Assembly: GCA_025890175.1 (NCBI GenBank)
Contig: JANPYM010000001.1
Coordinates: forward strand, 337,187 to 401,186
DNA from: Ciborinia camelliae
Lineage: Eukaryota; Ascomycota; Leotiomycetes; Helotiales; Sclerotiniaceae
Reading direction: 5' to 3'
Length of the DNA: 64,000 nucleotides
Shown here: positions 11,015 to 20,826 of the stretch, piece after piece
Layout of the letters: each line of letters starts with the position of its first letter
Position numbering within the stretch: position 1 is the first letter of the stretch
Program-made: the position numbers and the translations under genes
Notes under the pieces: generated by a model
What the model was told of the DNA's origin: nothing
Database searches by the model: none
Seen by the model: the letters and a program-made list of their open reading frames with translations, nothing else

Positions 11015-13346
11015 GGCAATGCAAAAGGTGTAAAGTAGTATGATTGTTTTTTAATGCTTTCTTCTCCCACAGGGTTATTAAATCATGGCTGGCTGGCCGA
11101 GCTCCCGCTTGGTGTTGATGTCGCTATCTGTGTTGGGCCAAAACCGATAGTATATTTGAGCTGCTTGATCGTAAGCACTTATGATATTCCAGATGTGGCG
11201 AGGATGTCAACTCAGTTATTGATTGCATCCATAACATGAGTAACATATATATACGGCATCGAGAATGGGGAGGTTGCTCATGAAGTTGAAAGACTCCAAT
11301 GATTAGTAAGGTAGAGAAGAGTTTAATGCAGGAGGAGATGGAGAAGGAAATGCCTCCGATCAAATATGGATTATGACAAATTAGATTTGACGGCAAGGAA
11401 TCCGTCTCCGGTGGCATGGCATTTGAATGGAATCCATGTCTGGGCCCTGGATGGAACCTTTCTTTGAGGTAAGTCATTTTTAAGCTTGCGCTTACAACTG
11501 AACTGAACTGTTTTAGGCAAAGTAAGGAATAAATAAGAGGAAGATGAAGAGGTAAGGAGGTAGAACTTGAGTACCTACCTAGTAGGTAGTAAAGACATCC
11601 AACATCTACGGGTTTCATTGATTTCTCTTAAATCCATAACATGAAACAAACATTAATGACATCACAAGAGTTGTCTAGGTAAATACAATTAGTAGATATA
11701 ACAAACAGGCTAATGTTATCTCAGTAGATATAAATAACCTCAGCTAATATTTCCTTTAGTTAAGAAAACTTAAAAATTTAACTTAAACTTATTAGATATC
11801 ATTATTGTTATTATTATTATTCTTTTAATTTATATTTATATATTACTTCTTTATTTAACTTTTAATTGTTACTCTAGTAGATGAATCTACGAATAGATAG
11901 ATAGGTATCGAATTTGTATAATTATTATAATCGATCTAATTGATTTATATATTAAATCTATTATCTTTAATAAGTAACCTACCGATACTTTATATATAGT
12001 ACTTTATCCTTTCAACTAGGTAGATACTTGGTTAATCACTTCTTTTAAACTTCTAACCTTCTAACCTTCTCTGCATTCCTCTAGTTCATTAACTTGGACC
12101 TTGAAATCTACCCCTCCCTCGCCCATTTCCCCCTCTTATTATATTCCCACCACCAAGACAGTTTTCTCAAGGTCTTTTATGCTAATGATCTGCCTTACCT
12201 GTCCTTCTTTCGCGAGGGAGTTTACAATTTTATTTGCCTTTCATCCATACTGCACGCCTCTCATGCAGCAAGTCCCCTCCATGAAGATGCGCGAAACCCG
12301 ATCGAAATCTTCTATGTGCAACTCTGGAGTTCGCAGATACCTCCGTCACCTCATTTCTTCCATCTGTATGGCTAGAATCATTCGTCTTTGAATATTAACG
12401 AACGTTTCTCATAACAGCTCAGCAAGTGTGGCGTAATTCATGAGTGACACAACATTGAGAAACGCCTATCAAGAGGTTCGAGGGTCTCCACGATCAAGCA
12501 TAATACGTTCGCGTCTCGATGTTATACCAAACAGGCTTTCATATAGCACTACATATAGCATTTTATTCATTCGCTGGGTCGAACTCTATCGCCGCCCAGA
12601 AATGTCTCCTGATAGTCAAATCTCATCCACTTGGGTAAAATTTCTGACATTACGATGAACCACCTTATCGCAAAAGAGGCCTCCAGACTACTTGGCAACT
12701 CAATTTCATTGACGCCTACTCAGAGGTTTTCGTTTTCACTCATATTGTTGACTCGATGACGCAAGGAGTCTATTATCTTGGTCTATAAATTTAATCCTGT
12801 GGGGAGGCAAGAGAGGGGGAGGGAGGCGGGTTTTGAAATCATTCAACGCCCTATACAATTGATTTTCTCATAGACTTCTCATATCCTTTGTCAAGTTCTT
12901 TTGTAATCTTTATTTTCGACTGGAAATGGGATCTTTCAGTTGGTAATATAAGTGTAACTCCGGCGCGGAATCACCGAGAAGTACCTCAGCACTGGTGCCT
13001 TTTCTGTATTTCAAAGGATGATGTATATTAGCATCAACCTGTCAAACTCTGGCTTCCTTCTTCAGAAATTGCAACCGTTTTCTTCCAATTTTGGTCAGTT
13101 TTCATGGTTGATCATCATCAACCTGTCACACTTTGGCTTTCCTAATCTCCTTATTTACGAGATCGATCATCACTCCTTGGCTTCCTATCATTTCCTTATT
13201 TCCAGATCGATCCACCAGGATATTTCAAATTCCACCAAGAAACTAACTTACGAGTCAGATGGTTCAAGTGGCCAATTATACACGTTTTATAAGTTGACAT
13301 ATCGTGTTGATAGTTCATCACATTGCCCGGAAAAATAACTTGGTGA
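11015..13346. other. Large gene-poor region with an AT-rich island
   Basis: No exon chain or family motif is seen. The part nearest 11014 is the regulator's 5' flank. About 11640-12060 is strikingly A/T-rich with few C or G, and around 11568-11590 there are TACCTACCTAGTAGGTA elements of the type found elsewhere in the window. Open frames near 12100-12390 and 13018-13338 show no recognisable content. Confidence 0.5.
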
Positions 13347-13930
13347 CTGTTTTCAAGGAAAATTGATCGATAGATTGAGTGAGTATAGGAATATCTGAAA
13401 CGTTCTTCATGGTAGCACCAACACCAGATCTGAGATACGAGTTCATCGCCCCAACGTCATGGAACCCTACGATGGCGGAACTATTCTTTTCTAGAAACCA
13501 CATGGAATGTTGTTGCAGCTTAATTATTAGCTGCTAGTATCGCTCCGTTGGGTATACAGAGATATTGCGGTGTAACATTTCCTTTCCTCGTAGGACTCAG
13601 TGTATAGTCCAGCTGGTCTAAGATCTTCTGAAGATCTTCTGAAAGCTAGTTCGGGCTAGATCAATATTAGGGCTAGTGATGATACTAGAAATTTCAAAGG
13701 TTAATCTTCAAAATATGGGTTTTCATGAGCAAAATGATTAATTTTGAGAAGAAAACGCGACATTCATTGGATATCTTGTTCGAAATGGAAGGACTACTTG
13801 GTATTTTCTCGGATTGTTGGATATCCGGTGTTGTTCATTGTTGTAGATGCCCCAGCTTTGCTTGAACCCGTGGACGCTGGACGGTGGAAATGACAGCTTC
13901 ACTCATTCCACAATCTTCATGGAAAAGGAG

Positions 13931-13938
13931 TATATAAG
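13931..13938 (+). promoter_or_regulatory. TATA box of the small secreted-protein gene
   Basis: TATATAAG lies 123 bp before the ATG, followed by a pyrimidine-rich leader rich in CTAC/CAAC. The other copy has the same element at 15682-15689. Confidence 0.6.
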
Positions 13939-14053
13939 AAAGCCTCGTCCGTGTAATTGCTTTCACTGAATCGCCCATTCTATCTAATCTCTACAAACTA
14001 TCAAGCTCTCCTACACCACAGACAACCAAAACTTCGAGCCCAGTAACTTCAGA

Positions 14054-14394
14054 ATGCATTTCCAACACTTCATCATCACGGCAATCGTCCTCCCTCTCGC
14101 AATCGCGGCCCCCGTCGCTGCCCCCATCGCCGATCCTCTCGCTGTGAGTCTTATTCTCATCGTCTCAAGTCTACATTAAAACCCCATGCCCACCCCCCCC
14201 CAATTTTCATTTGATAAGCATAGAAAGTCCCGCTAACTCGTTACCAAATCCAGGGGGGTGTAACCACATCAATCCTTCGAGCACGTCAAGGTGCAGATGA
14301 TAGTCCAGCTGATTCTATTTTGTGGCAATTTGGCCAGTACGTTCCTGGGCTTGAGGGCGCTATTACTACGTTGAATAATGTAATTGGTGTGTAA
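14054..14394 (+). CDS. Small secreted protein, 76 residues (copy 1)
   Basis: Exons 14054-14143 and 14254-14394 join in phase 0. The intron begins GTGAGT, contains the branch site GCTAAC and ends CAG. The precursor starts with a strong signal peptide (MHFQHFIITAIVLPLAIAAP) and has no cysteines. A short Ala/Pro-rich pro-like stretch leads to TSILRARQG, after which a 35-40-residue tail ends in TTLNNVIGV. LxxRQ-type junctions are common between pro-region and mature part in fungal secreted proteins, so proteolytic maturation near residues 39-41 is possible (inference). I do not recognise the family. A TATA box and compact leader suggest a well-expressed or inducible gene. It is identical to the copy at 15805-16144, most likely because of assembly. 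Confidence 0.72.
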
Positions 14395-15087
14395 AGAGAA
14401 GGGTGGGAAATGTGCTCTCGTTGATTGGGACGAGGTTCCATGGCACATTTCTGGGATGGATGGAGGAAGTGAGAGATATCTTATCGAAAGATATATGGAA
14501 TGAGGGGGATAGGGATTTGATTTTTGTGTTTTTGAGATTTTTTGTTTGTCTTTTTTTCATTGGTAGGATGTTGAGTTCTAGATGGAGATCTTTTGTTTTT
14601 CTGTTTTCGGTTTCTGTTATTTTCTTGATTTTTTGATTGTCTTTTTAATTGGTAGAGCTATTATGTTCTAGGTAGAGACTTTTTGTTTGTTTGTTTGTCT
14701 GTTTAGTAGAGATGTTATATTTTAGGTGGAGTTACTGTAGCGATATTCTCTACATCGTTCGTATTGTAGAAGAATTCAAGTTACATTACCTCAGAATGCA
14801 TTTACTCTTTTTGCTCCATGTGAAATCCTGTGTTTGATATCAAGGTCAAAACCCACTATCCACACTGAAGCCTCGACCCCGATTTCAATAACCCTCATTC
14901 TACGGGGGGTTCTGAGGGCGGGTTTTGCAGTGGGATTCAGGGGCTTTTTGTGAAACTATTGTACAAGTATAACAAGAACCCTGGCACATAGTTATTATCT
15001 ATAGGAGTCATATGCCTTCTTCGGATGTAAAAGCCATCTACACTCACAACACTCACAACACTCATTGAATATCAAATATCGAATATC

Positions 15088-15097
15088 NNNNNNNNNN
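15088..15097. other. Assembly gap of 10 N
   Basis: Ten unknown bases separate the two copies of the 1.74-kb repeat. The size is a placeholder, not a measured gap. Confidence 0.99.
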
Positions 15098-15681
15098 CTG
15101 TTTTCAAGGAAAATTGATCGATAGATTGAGTGAGTATAGGAATATCTGAAACGTTCTTCATGGTAGCACCAACACCAGATCTGAGATACGAGTTCATCGC
15201 CCCAACGTCATGGAACCCTACGATGGCGGAACTATTCTTTTCTAGAAACCACATGGAATGTTGTTGCAGCTTAATTATTAGCTGCTAGTATCGCTCCGTT
15301 GGGTATACAGAGATATTGCGGTGTAACATTTCCTTTCCTCGTAGGACTCAGTGTATAGTCCAGCTGGTCTAAGATCTTCTGAAGATCTTCTGAAAGCTAG
15401 TTCGGGCTAGATCAATATTAGGGCTAGTGATGATACTAGAAATTTCAAAGGTTAATCTTCAAAATATGGGTTTTCATGAGCAAAATGATTAATTTTGAGA
15501 AGAAAACGCGACATTCATTGGATATCTTGTTCGAAATGGAAGGACTACTTGGTATTTTCTCGGATTGTTGGATATCCGGTGTTGTTCATTGTTGTAGATG
15601 CCCCAGCTTTGCTTGAACCCGTGGACGCTGGACGGTGGAAATGACAGCTTCACTCATTCCACAATCTTCATGGAAAAGGAG

Positions 15682-15689
15682 TATATAAG
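15682..15689 (+). promoter_or_regulatory. TATA box, second copy
   Basis: TATATAAG, 123 bp upstream of the copy-2 ATG; identical context to 13931-13938. Confidence 0.6.
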
Positions 15690-15804
15690 AAAGCCTCGTC
15701 CGTGTAATTGCTTTCACTGAATCGCCCATTCTATCTAATCTCTACAAACTATCAAGCTCTCCTACACCACAGACAACCAAAACTTCGAGCCCAGTAACTT
15801 CAGA

Positions 15805-16144
15805 ATGCATTTCCAACACTTCATCATCACGGCAATCGTCCTCCCTCTCGCAATCGCGGCCCCCGTCGCTGCCCCCATCGCCGATCCTCTCGCTGTGAGT
15901 CTTATTCTCATCGTCTCAAGTCTACATTAAAACCCCATGCCCACCCCCCCCAATTTTCATTTGATAAGCATAGAAAGTCCCGCTAACTCGTTACCAAATC
16001 CAGGGGGGTGTAACCACATCAATCCTTCGAGCACGTCAAGGTGCAGATGATAGTCCAGCTGATTCTATTTTGTGGCAATTTGGCCAGTACGTTCCTGGGC
16101 TTGAGGGCGCTATTACTACGTTGAATAATGTAATTGGTGTGTAA
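15805..16144 (+). CDS. Small secreted protein, 76 residues (copy 2)
   Basis: Exons 15805-15894 and 16004-16144 encode a protein identical to copy 1. The only difference is one C fewer in the intron's C run. No third-position or other silent change is seen between the copies, which argues against a real, even recent, gene duplication and for the same locus assembled twice. Confidence 0.65.
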
Positions 16145-17703
16145 AGAGAAGGGTGGGAAATGTGCTCTCGTTGATTGGGACGAGGTTCCATGGCACATTT
16201 CTGGGATGGATGGAGGAAGTGAGAGATATCTTATCGAAAGATATATGGAATGAGGGGGATAGGGATTTGATTTTTGTGTTTTTGAGATTTTTTGTTTGTC
16301 TTTTTTTCATTGGTAGGATGTTGAGTTCTAGATGGAGATCTTTTGTTTTTCTGTTTTCGGTTTCTGTTATTTTCTTGATTTTTTGATTGTCTTTTTAATT
16401 GGTAGAGCTATTATGTTCTAGGTAGAGACTTTTTGTTTGTTTGTTTGTCTGTTTAGTAGAGATGTTATATTTTAGGTGGAGTTACTGTAGCGATATTCTC
16501 TACATCGTTCGTATTGTAGAAGAATTCAAGTTACATTACCTCAGAATGCATTTACTCTTTTTGCTCCATGTGAAATCCTGTGTTTGATATCAAGGTCAAA
16601 ACCCACTATCCACACTGAAGCCTCGACCCCGATTTCAATAACCCTCATTCTACGGGGGGTTCTGAGGGCGGGTTTTGCAGTGGGATTCAGGGGCTTTTTG
16701 TGAAACTATTGTACAAGTATAACAAGAACCCTGGCACATAGTTATTATCTATAGGAGTCATATGCCTTCTTCGGATGTAAAAGCCATCTACACTCACAAC
16801 ACTCACAACACTCATTGAATATCAAATATCGAATATCGAATATCCAAGTTCCTATCTGCGCTATCCATCCCCTTTTACAAATACCGTAATCTTAACCCAA
16901 TCTTTCTCTCAAAAGATGTCATTAGAAAAATTGACACGGAATTATCATGGGAAATAAGATAAGTAGACAAGGCAAATAACTTAAAAGAAAAATGTACCAA
17001 TATCAATGATGTCGATGCTGTCACTAAGTAGACGAGCGAATAAATATGAGGAAACAGAAAGGGGGGAAATGTTCTGAGTTTGTGTTTCCCTCCGCAATTG
17101 GGGAGAGAAGAGAGAGATCTTGTCATGTTGTTCATGATGATGACGTATGTATAGATGAAACTTCTCACCGAGTATTCGGAAGATGTGATAATATATCCAT
17201 CCATCATTACAAATTGCTATCATTTGCTATTCCTAAAGATGAAGTATTGTGGAAAGGACTGGTAGGTAGGTAAAGTATCTACAGTTCCTTTGCATGCATT
17301 TATTAAATTAGCCCCAAGCCATCAACAAGGTGAGATGGCATGTTTTGTTAGCGTTGGGTAATCATGACAGATTAGAAATTGAGAGAGGATCTTGGTGGTT
17401 ATAGATGGATTTTGGATTTTGAGTGGGATATGATTGGATGTTTCTTAGGTAGGTAGGTATCTTAAGTTCATGAGGTGAAGTTGGCTCCAGTTCCAATGTT
17501 TCACCCAATTCAGATTATTAATGGTTGGAAGGGTTGAGATGATAGATTGATAAATGCCCAATTAAGCGTTCTCCTCTCATGTATTGTATTCTATAGATAT
17601 CGATGTTTGTTTGAACTTGAAACCGCAATTCAAATTCAGCACAGTATCTACTGTGGTTGGGATGGGATATGAATAATGAATTGATGTATCCTTAAAGGTA
17701 TAA
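16145..17703. other. Intergenic, low-complexity T-rich 3' flank then unremarkable DNA
   Basis: The first 330 bp are T/G-rich with TTTGT runs (likewise 14395-14720 in the other copy), fitting a 3' untranslated region. Further on, GGTAGGTAGGTA elements occur near 17262-17275 and 17446-17460. No gene is supported. Confidence 0.5.
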
Positions 17704-19946
17704 CTAAGTCGGGGGCTCAACCCTACCTTCTTCATCCTCCTTGATATCAAATCTCGTAACCAGATGTAAAAGTTGCCGATCCAGACCCGTCCCAGCCAGT
17801 ATCGTAACACCAAATGGTAATTCCCCTCCATCTTTTCCATATGCATAGTCCTTGCATGGAATCGCAATAGCTGCAAGATCCAAAACATTGGCAAAATGGG
17901 TAAAAGCGCCTAGCTTCCCATTAATCCCAATCGGATCTTTCGACACTTCCTCGATAGTGGGGTGAAAAGGTGTGGTAGGAACAACCATGACGGTCAATCC
18001 CTCTTTATCGTCCAGTTTTAGGATATCCTGGACCATCCTTTTATATTTTGCTTGTTTATGCAAGTCTATAAATACATCGATAGCAGTACTGTGGCGAGCC
18101 AGTGCATTTTCCAAGACAGAGCGGGTAACAGGGTGAAGCGATTCTTTATTCCTGTCGAACCATCCTTCCGGCAAATTAGCAAGTCTTTCTAAGACAAATG
18201 TACCACCGTAGAGAAGCTCATTAGCAGATGCGAAGGGCGTCCAGTCCAACTCAACTCGTCGACCACCAGACGATTCCAGAGCCTCTACGACAGTTTTAAA
18301 CAGCTCACGATAAATTGGAGTGCAAACTTCGAGAGCAGTATCCGGTGGTATGCCAAACTTGAATGGGGGTTTGTCTATGGATGATACTCGTAATGAAAGT
18401 TGGAATGGTGGAGGCTTGGCAAAATAGTCATTTTTATCGAATCCTTGGCATACTCCCCAGACTCTTTGTGCATCTTCTATACTCATAGACAGAATGGAAA
18501 CACAGTCTTGGTGAAGACAAGCTGGAGCAACTCCATGGGCCGAAACAGTTCCTTTGGTAGGTTTGAATCCAACGAGACCATTAAACATCGCTGGGACTCG
18601 AATTGAGCCTGCTGTGTCGCTCCCCAAAGAAAATGATACTAACCCTTTGCTAACACTCACTGCACTACCACTACTCGAACCGCCAGCAATATGAGATGTG
18701 CTAAATATTGAGTGCAGTGTGCCGAATGGAGATCTGCAGCCTGTCAAGCCAGTAGATAGCTGGTCCATGTTTGTTTTGCCAATGAACAGAGCACCAGCTC
18801 CGATACACCGGTGGTAGACTGTTGCTGACGATGCAGGAGTAAATTTGAGAGCCGTACATCCGTTTGTAGTGGGAATCCCCGCCACGTTAAAGCTATCCTT
18901 AACACTAAAAGGTACACCCCACAGGGGCGGCCTATTTGATTTATTAGGCCAACGTCTGTATAGCTCGTTGGCTGCTTCCATAACATCACAGATGGGTCGA
19001 AGATGAACCCATAGGGATGGTTGTTTTTCTTTATATCCTTCGATGCGGTCATAAATAGCTTGCACAACGAGTTGAGGTGTAATTCCTGCATCGTAATCAA
19101 ACATCAGATTGGATATATCTAGAGCTGAATCCCAGCGATCCATCCCTTCTTCAACATCCCATTTTCGAATCATACACAGTTCTTCGTGAATATAGGGCTC
19201 GCCATTGAGACGCATTTCAGGCAGGGCTATTGAAAATCCATCCACAGGGACGAAGCCAAATTTTCGAAAGAAAGACGAAGTAGGAATGGTAGTTTCCAAG
19301 TAGACGGGAATTTTCTCCTTCGCGCCTTTCGACAGTCCCCAATTAGTCAATAGAGTTCCAGCTCCTCGATCCGTATGGTCAGGGTGTGTAGCGATTAAAG
19401 TCAAACCTATCCTATGCTGTTAGATTGAATGTGAGGAACATCAAATTAACTATTAAGGTCTAGAAACCTCTGTCAATTCATTAAGTGTTTGGCTGAAACA
19501 CCCAGAACGAATGGGACAATGATTGTAAAGCAGTGGGTTGAGAATGGAATGATCTTACGATAGCATCTAGCATCACCTAACACCCGCCTTTTCCCAACTT
19601 CCGTCTTCCTGATGTACTCGTCAATGAGATCCCGACAAGCATCTTTCGGGGGCCATATGCTAGGAAAGGTAGAAGGGTCCCATTGGGGCATACTTGGCAA
19701 TTCCCACTTGGCGAAAGAGATGATTTGGTTTGTGTCGGTATCTCGTACTACCAAATGAATTCGCTTGACTACTACTTCTTTCAAGGTTTCCATAACACAT
19801 TGCTTAAGACATTGTTCCAAACCTGCGACGCTACGGTTTGTTGGAAATAGAGCTCGTTGCAAGACAGTTTGACCAAAGGCGAGAAGATGGATGGCTGCGA
19901 TTGTATCCGCATCTTCTGCAGTGGCTTCTGCTAGCTCAAGAACCAT
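17704..19946 (-). CDS. Fusion protein: GNAT N-acetyltransferase plus allophanate-hydrolase-like amidase
   Basis: Minus-strand exons 19946-19559 and 19406-17704, joined in phase 1, give 696 residues. Residues about 1-210 form a GNAT fold: motif A reads LIATHPDHTDRGAGTLLTNW, followed by FFRKFGFVPVDGF. Residues about 230-680 are an amidase-signature enzyme. The catalytic Lys is in PFSVKD (about 299), the cis-Ser lies in GGSSSGSA (371-378) and the nucleophile Ser in GSDTAGSIR (about 397). The sequence just after, containing GVAPACLHQDCVSI, is typical of the allophanate hydrolase subfamily. The extra C-terminal domain of urea amidolyase-type allophanate hydrolases is absent. Predicted activities are amide hydrolysis and acyl-CoA-dependent N-acetylation; substrates are unknown. 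Start 19946 begins the GNAT fold; an in-frame ATG at 20006 would add a hydrophobic 20-residue extension. Confidence 0.85.
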
Positions 19947-20230
19947 AACGAGCAATGTTATAAGGCTATATTCGATGTTCAAGAATATTTTGGTCAAATG
20001 ATACAATAGGTTAGGTACCTAGGTACTCAATATTCCTTTTCAGTCGACGGTTATTAAAAATGTAGTGGAAGTGGCAGTACAATCAGAATATGTGAAGACC
20101 AATGCATGGTAGCGAGCGGTACATTATACATTGTTGTCATATTTTGTATGGAGGAAGTAATCATACCTATCTTGTAAGTTGTAACTTCCAATTGTAACTA
20201 ACCTTTACCTTCTCGTTCTCGTTCGTTCTC

Positions 20231-20257
20231 CACTCTCGCTCTCGCTCTCGCTCTTGC
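20231..20257. repeat. (CTCTCG)n microsatellite
   Basis: About four CTCTCG units in the upstream region of the RRM gene; pyrimidine-rich on the plus strand. Confidence 0.85.
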
Positions 20258-20349
20258 AGTAAACCTTACCTTAACCTTATTGGATTCTTGCTCCTTCTCA
20301 CCGTTCGCACACCAAAACACTACTTTCTATCTCATTCTCAATCTTGTTC

Positions 20350-20402
20350 TTGTTGTTGCTGTTGCTGTTGCTGTTGCTCTTGCTGTTGCTGTTGCTCTCG
20401 CT
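20350..20402. repeat. (GTTGCT)n microsatellite
   Basis: About eight GTTGCT/CTTGCT units in the upstream region of the RRM gene. It could lie in the 5' untranslated region or promoter. Confidence 0.9.
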
Positions 20403-20826
20403 CGTACTGTCTTCGTTCTACCCCAGCCATATAACGGAAGTAATCAAGTGATCCATCTTCACATCAATGCTCATGCCAAATGATTGATTAAAACATCCAG
20501 CTTATGTAATACTCCTCACTCACCAATTGATACCCGCCGGTATGGGATACGCGGGCTGTGCTACATAAGCCACAAACGCCACAGTGACGTACGCAACCTA
20601 CCCCTCTTGTCTTGTTTTGATCTGCCCACTTTTGCCCTTGCCCATTACATTCCGTTGTTTTCCCTACAGGATACAAATACAACCAAAGAGCCACGATAAA
20701 ATTACACCCAAAAAAAGCATCAACCCCATCCACCCTCTTACATCAAACAAACAAAATACAATCACTACTACGTTGACAAAAACCTTACAACAAATAACAA
20801 AATCAATCAATCAAACTAGCAACATC

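Larger units (their letters stand above)
13347..15087. repeat. First copy of a 1.74-kb direct repeat (probable assembly duplication)
   Basis: This segment is repeated at 15098-16837 with one difference seen by eye: a run of nine C (around 14174-14182) versus eight C in the other copy. It ends exactly at the N gap. It carries a complete small secreted-protein gene. The geometry (end of one contig, start of the next, 10 N between) is that of overlapping contig ends that were scaffolded without being merged. Confidence 0.93.
15098..16837. repeat. Second copy of the 1.74-kb direct repeat
   Basis: The same sequence as 13347-15087, shifted by 1751 bp before and 1750 bp after the C-homopolymer difference. 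Sequence continues past 16837 without a break (GAATATC unit repeated once more), so this copy is the start of the right-hand contig. Confidence 0.93.
19947..20826. promoter_or_regulatory. Divergent intergenic region with two microsatellites
   Basis: This holds the 5' flanks of the GNAT-amidase gene (minus) and the RRM gene (plus). A GGTACCTAGGTACT palindromic element lies at about 20015-20028, next to the minus-strand start. The RRM gene's leader is C/A-rich from about 20690 with ACAAACAAAA-type sequence immediately before the ATG, as in strongly translated fungal mRNAs. Confidence 0.5.

Noticed and set aside
13347..13503. Minus-strand open frame starting MWFLEKNSS (also at 15098-15254)
   Set aside because: It is short, has no family resemblance, no supported exons, and the end differs only because of the gap; treated as chance.
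13347..16837. True tandem gene duplication or LTR-type direct repeats
   Set aside because: Identity apart from one homopolymer base, and the copies abut a placeholder N gap exactly; assembly overlap explains both.
17704..19404. Amidase as a separate gene starting with a TTG at 19404
   Set aside because: That point lies inside GNAT motif A; the upstream exon supplies the rest of the acetyltransferase fold with good splice signals.
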